A program made the translations under genes and the position numbers. DNA of 25,340 nt from assembly GCA_051891195.1 (NCBI GenBank), contig JBJFEZ010000059.1, positions 1-25,340 on the forward strand, read 5' to 3'. The stretch's first letter is position 1. The number at the start of each line of letters is the position of its first letter. Below the pieces are notes generated by a model that saw only the letters and a list, made by a program, of their open reading frames with translations, did no database searches and was not told the DNA's origin. This DNA comes from CAG-273 sp051891195. Its GTDB lineage: Bacteria > Bacillota > Clostridia > TANB77 > CAG-508. This document shows, piece by piece, positions 14,906 to 22,192 of this stretch.

Positions 14906-17398
14906 ATGAATTTATTTGAATTTTGTAAAGGAAATATACATATGGATAAAATAGAAAATTTTAAAGGAGATACTTATGAATTAGCTATTATTAGATATGT
15001 TATGAAAGAAGTTTCTAAAATTTTCTATCGAGATTATACTTTTTTCTTAAATAAAGAAAATGTAAATGCTAGAGATTATATTTATAATAAAAAGATTGAT
15101 TTAACTAATATTGAAAACTTTAATATTGTATGCAAAAGCTATTGTAATGTAATTAAAGAACTATTAAAACAAAATTATAATATTGATTCTGAATTAATAT
15201 CACCTTTTGATGATAGATTTAGACATGTTGATTTGCTTATAAAAACGAAAAGTGGTAATAGATATATTGTTGATCCATTAACAGATTTAATTGAAATGCA
15301 AGTAGGATTGAGAACAAACAATTTTGCCTCAAAAAGATATTATGATAGTCTTTACACTGGAATAATAGAAAATGTTAGTTTTTTAGATGATAAAGAATTA
15401 GAAGAAATTGATGACAAAATTGATTATAAAAGTGATGGTTTATATTTAGATGATTTTTTAAGATTGCTAAAAATAAAATTAGATAATATGAAAGAAATAT
15501 TAGAGAAAGATGAATCAATTTCAATTAATCTATTGGGTAGAAAATACGATGGAAGTAAAATTTCTGATAGTCAGTTAACTGATTTAAAATTAAGGTTTAT
15601 TAGTAAATATCTAAATAATAGAAAAAATTTGAATGGAATAGTAGACCTTTTGATGTTTTCAAATATTGTGATAAGAAATCTATTTACAGAAAAAGAACAA
15701 GAGAAAATTCATTCTTATAGTTTTTGGGTTGATGAAAGAGACTTGAAAGATACTAACTTGAGAAATATACTTATAAATAAGGAAAATAGAAAAAGAGGAG
15801 TAGTTATAAGTTTTAATGGAAGAAACTATATTTTTTCATTAAGTCCTAATTCATTAGAATATGGCGAGGAAGAATGGAAAAAAATTATTGAAGAAAACCA
15901 TATTTTTATTAAGCCACAATATCCTGTAAAACTATTAAAATATTTAAAAAGTAATGGCGCTGATAGAAACATATTACATAATAATGAATTTTTAAGATTA
16001 TTTAATAAATTTGAAAATTACTTGTTAAATAATGGTCAAAGTTTGGAAGATATTAGAGATAATAATGTATTTATACAAGATGGAATGATATTTATTAGAT
16101 TTGGAAACAACAATATATCATTTAAAATAGAGAATGGAAATTTGACAATTAAAGATTATAAAAAGAATTTAAAACATACTGTTTTTTACCAAGACGAAGG
16201 AAGAAATATTTCATATAGAACGGAAGAAATTTTAAAAAATAATGAAAAAGTCAATTTATATGAATTTGACTCAAATGGTTTAATTGAGTTAGATGATGCA
16301 ACTGGAATAGAAGACTTTGTAGCTCCGTTAAGCAATGGAAAATATTTATCTAGAAATGCATCATATTATGAAGCAAAAACATATTCTGAACTTGCTTGTG
16401 AAAGAAAACGATTAAGAGATATTTTAACAGACGATGTTTCAAAGAAAAATTTTGTAATACTTGAATATCTATCTAATGCATCTGCTAAAGTTTATTTTGA
16501 AGAATTAAAAAAGAAGATAGATAATCAAGAAAACAATGTTACAGAAGCTAGGCAATGTTTTGAAGAAGATTGTGCGAACATAGTTAGATTTTTTAGAAAT
16601 GAGCCATTACAGAAACCTACCTATTATTTGCTAGAAGGAGATAACAAAATATTAGAACGCCATATAGAAATGGATAATAAACAAATTTTATATATGTTTT
16701 GTTCAAACTTGAAATTTAGTAAACCAAAACATATTTTAACACCAGGATTAGGTTCAATCTTTGTAGGTCCAATGTTAAAGAGTATGTATGGATTTGATTA
16801 TACAAATATATTATTTAGCTTATATTCTAAAGATGAAAAATTAAGGAATATTTCTGCTAAAAAAAGTTTTGAAGATATATGCAGTAATAATTTATGGGAC
16901 ACTACAGAAAATGAGCTTGTGCTGATTGATGATAATGTTGGTTCTTGCAATACAATGAATACTATTAGAGGACAATTAGTAGAAAGAGGTAAGTCTTGTA
17001 AGTTTGGAGCTATTAAATATAATTGGGATTTTTATAATCAAGTAAAACATGGAGAACTAGAACATCCAACTTTTGATGTTAAAGATGTTGATTTTTTAAC
17101 TATTTTAGATGATCCTGGATATTGGATTATGAGAGATTCTATTAAAGCACTAAAAGAAATAGGTGGAGATGCCTATGTTGAACTAATGAGACAAGAAGGT
17201 CTTCATCAAGATAAAGTACCAGATATTCAAGTATTGATGCAATTGGCTGAAAAATATTCACAAAGTGCAGATGTTGATTTATATGATATGTCTGGTACAA
17301 AAATAAAGAAAAGTTCAGCATTATTATGTACAAATTTAAAGAAACAAATTATAGAAATGACTAGAAATTTAAAGTTTCAAGATTGGGGAGAAAGATGA
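14906..17398 (+). CDS. Transglutaminase-like / phosphoribosyltransferase two-domain protein
   Basis: The 830-residue cytosolic protein combines two catalytic folds. At the N-terminus, VCKSY (Cys76), RFRHVDLLI (His107) and YIVDPLTD (Asp123) have the order and spacing of a transglutaminase-like Cys-His-Asp triad. At the C-terminus, ILTPGLGS (610-617) and the loop VLIDDNVGSCNT (672-683) match a type I phosphoribosyltransferase, whose paired acids and small-residue loop bind PRPP. Residues about 200-590 have no family I recognise. The start may be 14906 (AAGGA, ten bases) or the ATG at 14942 (AAAGGA, ten bases). The stop overlaps the next start as ATGA. Function is unknown. Protein modification or cleavage together with ribosyl transfer are possibilities drawn from the folds. 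Confidence 0.75.
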   Translation: MNLFEFCKGNIHMDKIENFKGDTYELAIIRYVMKEVSKIFYRDYTFFLNKENVNARDYIYNKKIDLTNIENFNIVCKSYCNVIKELLKQNYNIDSELISPFDDRFRHVDLLIKTKSGNRYIVDPLTDLIEMQVGLRTNNFASKRYYDSLYTGIIENVSFLDDKELEEIDDKIDYKSDGLYLDDFLRLLKIKLDNMKEILEKDESISINLLGRKYDGSKISDSQLTDLKLRFISKYLNNRKNLNGIVDLLMFSNIVIRNLFTEKEQEKIHSYSFWVDERDLKDTNLRNILINKENRKRGVVISFNGRNYIFSLSPNSLEYGEEEWKKIIEENHIFIKPQYPVKLLKYLKSNGADRNILHNNEFLRLFNKFENYLLNNGQSLEDIRDNNVFIQDGMIFIRFGNNNISFKIENGNLTIKDYKKNLKHTVFYQDEGRNISYRTEEILKNNEKVNLYEFDSNGLIELDDATGIEDFVAPLSNGKYLSRNASYYEAKTYSELACERKRLRDILTDDVSKKNFVILEYLSNASAKVYFEELKKKIDNQENNVTEARQCFEEDCANIVRFFRNEPLQKPTYYLLEGDNKILERHIEMDNKQILYMFCSNLKFSKPKHILTPGLGSIFVGPMLKSMYGFDYTNILFSLYSKDEKLRNISAKKSFEDICSNNLWDTTENELVLIDDNVGSCNTMNTIRGQLVERGKSCKFGAIKYNWDFYNQVKHGELEHPTFDVKDVDFLTILDDPGYWIMRDSIKALKEIGGDAYVELMRQEGLHQDKVPDIQVLMQLAEKYSQSADVDLYDMSGTKIKKSSALLCTNLKKQIIEMTRNLKFQDWGER

Positions 17399-18036
17399 GC
17401 AAGATAAAAAAAGAATTAAAAGAGTTTTTAACATATAAAAATAATTATAAATTCATTCAGAAGGAATTAATAGAAATAGATGATTGTATTTATTGTGAAA
17501 ATGAATTATTAAAAGATAAAGACGGAAATAAAATTAGTGAAACTGAAAATTGGATAGATGTCGGATATAGAAATAGAGGAGATTTTCCTCAAATGCTTTC
17601 TAATTTATTTCCTTATAATTTTAAATTTAGAGGAAAAAAATTAGCTAGTATTGAAAATTTTTTTCAAGGAATAAAATTTAAAGACAAAAAAACTCAAAAT
17701 TATGTTTTTACATATTATGGAACACAAGCAGTTCATATAAAAGCAGCAAGCAGCTATGATTGGAAAGAAACAGGAGAAATCTATTGGCAAGGTAAAGCTA
17801 TAAAAAGGGAAAGTAAAGAATATGAATTATTAATAGATGAATTATATATTTCAGCTACGCAAAATCCTCTTTACAGAAACATATTATCTAATTGTAATAA
17901 ACAGATTATACATTCTATAGGAGAAAATGATAAAAAAGAAACTACATTTACTAGATATGAGTTTGAATTTGAATTAAATTGCTTAAAAGATTTTATACAA
18001 AGTAAAAATAAGAAAGAGGTTGAAAAATATGAATAA
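17395..18036 (+). CDS. NADAR (YbiA-like, DUF1768) N-glycosidase-type protein
   Basis: The 213-residue protein matches the NADAR family pattern: LSNLFPYNFKFRGKKL (68-83), ASIENFFQGIKF (84-95), AVHIKAASSYDW (112-123), WQGKAI (131-136) and SATQNPLYRNIL (153-164). YbiA-type members hydrolyse N-glycosidic bonds of ribose phosphates, and other NADAR proteins remove ADP-ribose from guanine. ATG 17395 is preferred over TTG 17383 because GGGGAG stands just before it and it overlaps the upstream stop as ATGA, implying translational coupling to the PRTase-containing protein. The first 60 residues, with a C-x-x-C at 31-34, are extra to the core fold. The substrate is unknown, but pairing with a phosphoribosyltransferase suggests that one enzyme builds and the other breaks a ribosyl bond. 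Confidence 0.82.
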   Translation: MSKIKKELKEFLTYKNNYKFIQKELIEIDDCIYCENELLKDKDGNKISETENWIDVGYRNRGDFPQMLSNLFPYNFKFRGKKLASIENFFQGIKFKDKKTQNYVFTYYGTQAVHIKAASSYDWKETGEIYWQGKAIKRESKEYELLIDELYISATQNPLYRNILSNCNKQIIHSIGENDKKETTFTRYEFEFELNCLKDFIQSKNKKEVEKYE

Positions 18037-18508
18037 AATTGTTAATTGGTTAGGGCAAAATATGGAATTTGAAGGTAGCCTAAGTTCGGCTATAGCGAAG
18101 CATGAAATAACAAACCTCCCAGGTAGTTATGTTTATGATGATGGATTATTCAATATTGCAACAGATCCTGAAATTCCTATAAAAGGTTATATGATACTAG
18201 CTATAAATAAGAAAACTTTAACAATAACAGATTTAACAAAAGATGAAAGAAGCAAATTAATTGATTTGTCAAATAGATTATTAAAAGCAATGCATAAAAC
18301 CGGTTTTGAAAAAGTAATGATTTATCAAGATGAGTCAAGCTCTGGAAATTTACATATTAATTTTATACCAAGACATGAGTGGACATATCAATTTCATACA
18401 AATTTTGGTGAGATGGGACTTTATGCGAAAAATACTTTAAATATAAGTGACGAATATAAAAAAGAATTACTAGATTGTATTGAAAAAATCAAGATAAATT
18501 TTAAATAA
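18029..18508 (+). CDS. HIT-like protein with NxHxN triad variant
   Basis: The 159-residue protein is similar to the C-terminal half of the first operon gene (shared ITNLPG, a Tyr-rich stretch, then DPE-PI-G). It shows the HIT layout: KHEITNLPGSYVYDDGLF, IPIKGYMILAIN, and the active-site strand NLHINFIPRHEW. The usual H-x-H-x-H-xx-PR is N107-L-H109-I-N111-FIPR, so the central nucleophilic His is kept and both flanking His are Asn. HIT proteins hydrolyse or transfer nucleotides, so this could still form a nucleotidyl-His intermediate. ATG 18029 is chosen over TTG 18020 because AGAAAGAGG lies nine bases before it. It overlaps the NADAR gene by eight bases and closes the operon. Confidence 0.78.
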   Translation: MNKIVNWLGQNMEFEGSLSSAIAKHEITNLPGSYVYDDGLFNIATDPEIPIKGYMILAINKKTLTITDLTKDERSKLIDLSNRLLKAMHKTGFEKVMIYQDESSSGNLHINFIPRHEWTYQFHTNFGEMGLYAKNTLNISDEYKKELLDCIEKIKINFK

Positions 18509-18535
18509 GAGTATGCCCTAAGGAGGACATACTCT
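18509..18535 (+). terminator. Hairpin between convergent operon and radical-SAM gene
   Basis: GAGTATG (18509-18515) pairs with CATACTC (18528-18534). An inner CCT/AGG pairing continues the stem after one mismatch. It begins directly after the stop codon but has no T tract, so it may be a weak terminator or a 3' stabilising hairpin. The loop region contains AAGGAGG, with no gene start after it. Confidence 0.5.
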
Positions 18536-18554
18536 ATTCGTTCGTATTGATTAA

Positions 18555-19817
18555 TTAATAAATAGTGATAAATTTCACATCATCCAGGTTTTCTAGGAGT
18601 TTCAATACGCGCCACAAACTTTCCATAAAACGATTGTCTTTAAAAGAGCAACATTCTGTGCAATTTTTAGGACAATTTTTCATAATGAATTTTGCTCTTT
18701 CTCCATGCATTAAATCTTCAAGTTCATTTTCTTTTCCTTCCATTATGCCATAATGATAATTGAGATCTGTAATTCTATCCCAAAGCACACAAGACATAAG
18801 ATTTGTTCCATATAAAGGTGGAGAAATAAGTGAACTCCAACATTTGGAGGGTTTATCCCGTTCTACCATTGTTCTGTTATTATAAATTGTATTCAAGTCA
18901 TTAGGAATTTGATAATCTTTGAGCCCATAGGAATATGCAGTTTCTTTCAATGTTACAAGTTCTTCAATCACTTCGTGAGAAACAACTTCATTTTTAACAC
19001 TCTCAAAATCAGGAATAAGAACTTTTACTCCTTGAAATACATCTACTCCAATATTTGCAATAGTGTGAATGAAGTTATCGTAGTGTCCAGCATTTAACGG
19101 TCTAATACAAGTTCTTGTTCCAATTAACAAAGAATCCTCTCTACCAACTTTTGCTCTTGCATTGCAAAGCTTATCCAACAGATGAATTGCATCATCATAT
19201 GAAAAGTTGCTTTTTCTAGATTTCTGATTAGAATAAACTTTATAAGCTTCAGATGAGATTCCTGGAAAACTAATTCTTATAAAAGCGACATTTCTCACCA
19301 AACACTCTAATAATTCATCTGATATTTGGCTTCCCGTACTCACGTAAACGATTCCCATATTGCATTTCTGATTAGCATATTCTAACATTTCAATCCTATC
19401 TTTATATAAATCTGGATTTCCTTCTCCACAAACTTCAAATCTAACCGTATTAAAGCCACGTTTAGATGAATAAGAAGAAATTTCATCCAAAATTTTTTTG
19501 TACTTATCAATAGGAATGATAGGATATTTAATATGCTGGTCTTTAATAGCCCACTGTCTACTTGGACATGCCAAACAGTCTTTGCAATCAAAATCGCAAT
19601 AAGGAAAATCTTTAGCACTTACCGACAAAATTGGCATTTGTTCTACTCCATGCTGAACTGCATACTTAATTGCTTCACAATAATCTTTTTCTGTTAAGGG
19701 ATAAAGATGTTGCGGAGAACGTGACCGTGAAAACCATATTGTTTTTCCAGTTTTCATGTCTACTGCTGAAAATTGTTTAGCTGTTAAAATACTATCTTTG
19801 TAAGAGACTTTTTTCAT
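18555..19817 (-). CDS. Radical SAM protein with C-terminal extra cysteine cluster
   Basis: The 420-residue protein binds a 4Fe-4S cluster and S-adenosylmethionine through C74-x3-C78-x2-C81 (YCDFDCKDCLACPS). This is followed by VRFEVCGEGNPDLY, the SAM-binding GGE-like strand, and VYVSTGS. The C-terminal third has further cysteines (SKCWSS, MSCVLW, KNCPKNCTECCSF), as in SPASM or twitch domains that hold auxiliary Fe-S clusters. Such enzymes often modify peptides or small molecules, but no precursor peptide is visible here. AAGGAGG six bases before ATG 19817 supports the start. It is convergent with the cargo operon and divergent from the recombinase genes. It is richer in G+C than the 830-aa gene. 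The specific substrate is unknown. Confidence 0.85.
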   Translation of the reverse strand: MKKVSYKDSILTAKQFSAVDMKTGKTIWFSRSRSPQHLYPLTEKDYCEAIKYAVQHGVEQMPILSVSAKDFPYCDFDCKDCLACPSRQWAIKDQHIKYPIIPIDKYKKILDEISSYSSKRGFNTVRFEVCGEGNPDLYKDRIEMLEYANQKCNMGIVYVSTGSQISDELLECLVRNVAFIRISFPGISSEAYKVYSNQKSRKSNFSYDDAIHLLDKLCNARAKVGREDSLLIGTRTCIRPLNAGHYDNFIHTIANIGVDVFQGVKVLIPDFESVKNEVVSHEVIEELVTLKETAYSYGLKDYQIPNDLNTIYNNRTMVERDKPSKCWSSLISPPLYGTNLMSCVLWDRITDLNYHYGIMEGKENELEDLMHGERAKFIMKNCPKNCTECCSFKDNRFMESLWRVLKLLENLDDVKFITIY

Positions 19818-19876
19818 ATTATACCTCCTTGTGCTATAGTTATGGAAAAATGTGGTTAATTAACTCAATATAATTT

Positions 19877-19905
19877 ATGTTAACATTTTTGCGGCTTTTT
19901 GTCAA
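19877..19905 (-). promoter_or_regulatory. Promoter of the radical-SAM gene
   Basis: On the minus strand TTGACA (19905-19900) and TAACAT (19882-19877) are 17 bases apart. A second TTGACA lies 12 bases upstream (19917-19912). A GTTAATTAAC palindrome lies between the -10 box and the gene. Confidence 0.7.
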
Positions 19906-19964
19906 GAATTTTGTCAAAACAATGGAAAATAGAAATATAGAGTTTAATCTTTAAAATAAAGCTC

Positions 19965-19989
19965 TTCACATCAACAATTTATATGTGAA
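19965..19989. promoter_or_regulatory. Inverted repeat in the divergent control region
   Basis: TTCACAT (19965-19971) and ATGTGAA (19983-19989) form a perfect 7-bp dyad with an 11-base spacer, between the radical-SAM promoter and the TnpW-like gene. A protein-binding operator is plausible but untested. No regulator gene is nearby. Confidence 0.4.
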
Positions 19990-20049
19990 TAATAAAATTT
20001 TTAAAACATATAAATTGAATAAACAAATTAAAACGAGCAGGAGGAAACT

Positions 20050-20151
20050 ATGAACGAATCATTTAAAATTAATGTGTATTTTGATGAAAAGAGTGAAGAA
20101 TTAGAAAGCTTAATAGAACGTATACTAATTGATATATTAGAGAAAAAATGA
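20050..20151 (+). CDS. TnpW-like small transposon protein
   Basis: This 33-codon gene has a very strong AGGAGG ribosome-binding site (20039-20044). It encodes MNESFKINVYFDEKSEELES followed by a Leu/Ile-rich helix with LIERILIDILEKK. TnpW-family proteins of Tn4451-like elements are short, with a beta stretch of the type YTVxVxFSExSxE followed by a helix of the type DKILRLI, and this protein fits that plan. It stands about 100 bases before the serine recombinase, where tnpW-like genes are often found. Its function is not established. Assignment rests on pattern, length and position. Confidence 0.55.
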   Translation: MNESFKINVYFDEKSEELESLIERILIDILEKK

Positions 20152-20170
20152 TAAAAAATTTTTATCATTT
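20146..20170 (+). terminator. AT-rich hairpin at the end of the TnpW-like gene
   Basis: AAATGATAAAAA (20146-20157) pairs with TTTTTATCATTT (20159-20170). The stop codon lies in the left arm. It could limit read-through from the small gene into the recombinase. Confidence 0.5.
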
Positions 20171-20230
20171 GAGCATTGGAAATATCTAAAAAATCAGTTA
20201 TAATTTAAGCTAAATTCAAATTGTTTTTTA

Positions 20231-20260
20231 TCAAGCATGGGAAGGAGGAGCAATGCTTGA
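20231..20260 (+). promoter_or_regulatory. Hairpin burying the recombinase start codon
   Basis: TCAAGCAT (20231-20238) is the exact complement of ATGCTTGA (20253-20260), whose first three bases are the recombinase start codon. The 14-base loop carries the GAAGGAGGAG ribosome-binding site. Folding would block initiation, so translation may be restrained or require a preceding ribosome. Confidence 0.55.
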
Positions 20261-21816
20261 ACAAATAGAAAAAACAATGTACAAGGTAGCAATTTATATA
20301 AGATTATCAAAAGAAGATGTAGATAGAGGTTATGATGAAAGTGAAAGTATAAAAAATCAAAGAACGTTATTAACAGAATATGTAGAAAAATTAGGTTGGA
20401 AGTATGAACTTATAGATATTTATATTGACCAAGGTTTTACAGGAACAAACTTCAACAGACCAGATTTCCAAAGAATGATAAGAGATATACAAAATGGAAA
20501 AGTTAATATGGTTGTAACAAAGGACTTATCTCGTCTAGGTCGTGATTACATAGAAACAGGAGAATACATAGAAAAATGGTTTCCTGAAAACAATGTTAGA
20601 TATGTCTCAGTAACAGATGGAATAGATACTTTTGAAACAGCAAATGGTAATAATGATATTGCACCTTTTAAATCAATATTAAATGATATGTATTCTAAAG
20701 ATTTGTCAAAAAAAATTAGAACAGCTCTACATACTATGCAAAAACAAGGAAAGTGGGTAGGAGGAAAAACCGCAATAGGCTATATGAAAGACCCAAATGA
20801 TAAAAACAAATTAATCATTTGTGAACCAGAAGCGGAGATAGTAAGAACTATTTTTAATATGGCTACTTTGCGGAAATCAAGTTGGAGTTATAAGAGATTA
20901 TTTGAATAGCAATAATATTCCTACAGCTAATCAATCAAGATATAATAAAGATTCATTTTGGGAGAATAAAACAATAAAAAATATATTAATAAATAAAGTG
21001 TATATAGGAACAACAGAACAAAATAAAAGGAGCAGAATAAGCTATAAAAATAGAAAACTGCGACCAAATCCAAAGGAACAATGGAATGTTGTAGAAAATA
21101 CACACCCACCAATAATAGATAAAAAAGTTTTTGATAGGGTACAAAAAATGATAATAGTACAAAGCTACAACAGAAATGAAAAGAAAAATACATTTTTATT
21201 AGATGGATTACTTTTTTGTTATGAATGTCATCATAAAATAGGTGTAAGAGGAAAAAAGAATGGCCATTATTATATGGTATGTAACAATTACCGAAGAAAC
21301 TCAAAATTAGGTTTATGTACATCTCACGGATTTAGTTATGATAATTTAGAAGAAACAGTGCTAAATTATATAAAAAGGTTATTCTCCGATATAGATAGCG
21401 AAAAAATAGAGTTAAATATTAAAAAGAGTAGAACTAGATATGATTACGAAAAAATACTAAAAAAGCTAAAAACAGAAATAAAACTTATAAATGATAATAT
21501 TGATCAAATGTATGTTGATAAATTAAATGGAAAAATAAGCGAAGAAATGTATGAAAGATTATTTAAAAAATTAATAGATGAGGCAAAACAAAAAGAAAAT
21601 GAGTACATAGAAATAAAAGAAACACAAAACGATTCTAAGAAAGATGATACAGAAAGCATAAAAAAGATAATAAAAGAATTTTTAGAATTAAAAAGACCGA
21701 CTCCAGAAATTATGAAAGTAATTATCAACAGAATAGAAATACACCAAGATAAACAAGTGGATATTATTTTTAATTTTAAACAAATGAACAATATTACACA
21801 AAACTGTCTACTTTGA
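20253..21816 (+). pseudogene. TnpX-like large serine recombinase, one frameshift
   Basis: The joined frame would encode about 520 residues. The N-terminal resolvase domain has the nucleophile Ser19 in YIRLSKED, QGFTGTNFNRPDF and DLSRLGRDY. A recombinase domain follows (GKTAIGYMKDP, then SNNIPT and KNILINKVYIG), then a zinc ribbon (FCYECHHKIG, with later Cys in MVCNNY and GLCTSH) and a Lys/Glu coiled coil. The first frame stops at 20907-20909. The expected continuation CGNQVGVIRDYLNS is legible one frame over, so one extra base near the TTT at 20867-20869 explains the break. The gene ends 11 bases before the right crossover, with the arm CTGTCTAC inside its last codons. It would excise and integrate the element if intact. 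A sequencing error cannot be excluded. Confidence 0.85.
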
Positions 21817-21840
21817 CATCTACCAGAGGGAATATCTATG
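21804..21840. other. attR of the inserted element
   Basis: The element arm CTGTCTAC (21804-21811) and TTTGACATCTACCAGA run to 21827. Host ZIP sequence GGGAATATCTATG follows. The crossover dinucleotide is GA at 21826-21827. The restored attB would read GATATACC-agag-GGAATATC, itself a near-palindrome. Confidence 0.8.
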
Positions 21841-22119
21841 GCAGTACCTATGAAAAATGGAGGAATGAAAATATCAAAAGTAATTTTTTATGTAGTACTT
21901 TCGGGAGTTACTACAGGAATAGGTGCATTTTTTGGAGCTATTATTGGCGGAATTTCAGAAACAATTATTGCTATGTGCTTATCATTTGCAGCAGGTGCAA
22001 TGATATATATTGTTTCTGGTGAACTTATACCAGAATCAAATAGCTTATATTGTGGTAGAATGACTGCTATTGGTAATATGGCTGGATTATTAATAGGAAT
22101 TTTTGCAATGTCAATTTAA
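21828..22119 (+). pseudogene. ZIP-family metal transporter, 3' half (interrupted)
   Basis: Joined to the 5' half at the TACCAGA repeat, this gives HDIPEG-ISMAVPMKNGG, the helix-5 metal site of ZIP proteins, followed by three more membrane helices (VIFYVVLSGVTTGIGAFFGA, IIAMCLSFAAGAMIYIVSGE and the terminal IGNMAGLLIGIFAM). The whole protein would be about 250 residues, normal for the GufA/ZupT-like branch. An ATG at 21838 stands eight bases after GAGGG, so a separate C-terminal peptide of 93 residues could be made, though its use is doubtful. No mutations other than the insertion are seen, so precise excision would restore the gene. Confidence 0.88.
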
Positions 22120-22158
22120 GAAAATTAATAAAGGGCTTTATGTTTAAAAAATTTATGA

Positions 22159-22164
22159 TATAAT
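22159..22164 (+). promoter_or_regulatory. Probable -10 box of pcrA
   Basis: TATAAT stands about 29 bases before the pcrA start. The -35 region is weak (CTTTAT at 22136-22141). It lies in the 73-base gap after the ZIP remnant. Confidence 0.45.
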
Positions 22165-22192
22165 ACGATAAAACAAAAAAGGAGCAAAACAA

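Larger units (their letters stand above)
12785..21827 (+). mobile_element. Serine-recombinase element inserted in the ZIP gene (9,043 bp)
   Basis: Both junctions show the 7-bp identity TACCAGA (12778-12784 and 21821-21827), and ZIP coding sequence resumes in the right register beyond the right junction. Joining right end to left end gives a 46-bp site with arms CTGTCTAC (21804-21811) and GTAGACAG (12799-12806) separated by 30 bases. By my count the half-sites match at 17 of 23 positions, and the dyad centre falls inside a GA dinucleotide (21826-21827 / 12783-12784). Tn4451-type TnpX recombinases are known to recombine at GA dinucleotides. The element encodes TnpW-like and TnpX-like proteins at its right end and six cargo genes. 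No relaxase is present, so transfer between cells would need help. Confidence 0.9.

Noticed and set aside
17383..17394. TTG start for the NADAR gene, 12 bases upstream
   Set aside because: The GGGGAG ribosome-binding site lies after it, directly before ATG 17395, which also gives the ATGA overlap with the preceding stop.
20860..20910. Programmed ribosomal frameshift in the recombinase
   Set aside because: There is no slippery heptamer and no downstream structure that I can see. A mutation or sequencing error is simpler.
21813..22022. 69-codon frame overlapping the ZIP remnant
   Set aside because: It is out of frame with clear ZIP homology at 21828-22119 and has unnatural composition rich in Cys, Tyr and Trp.
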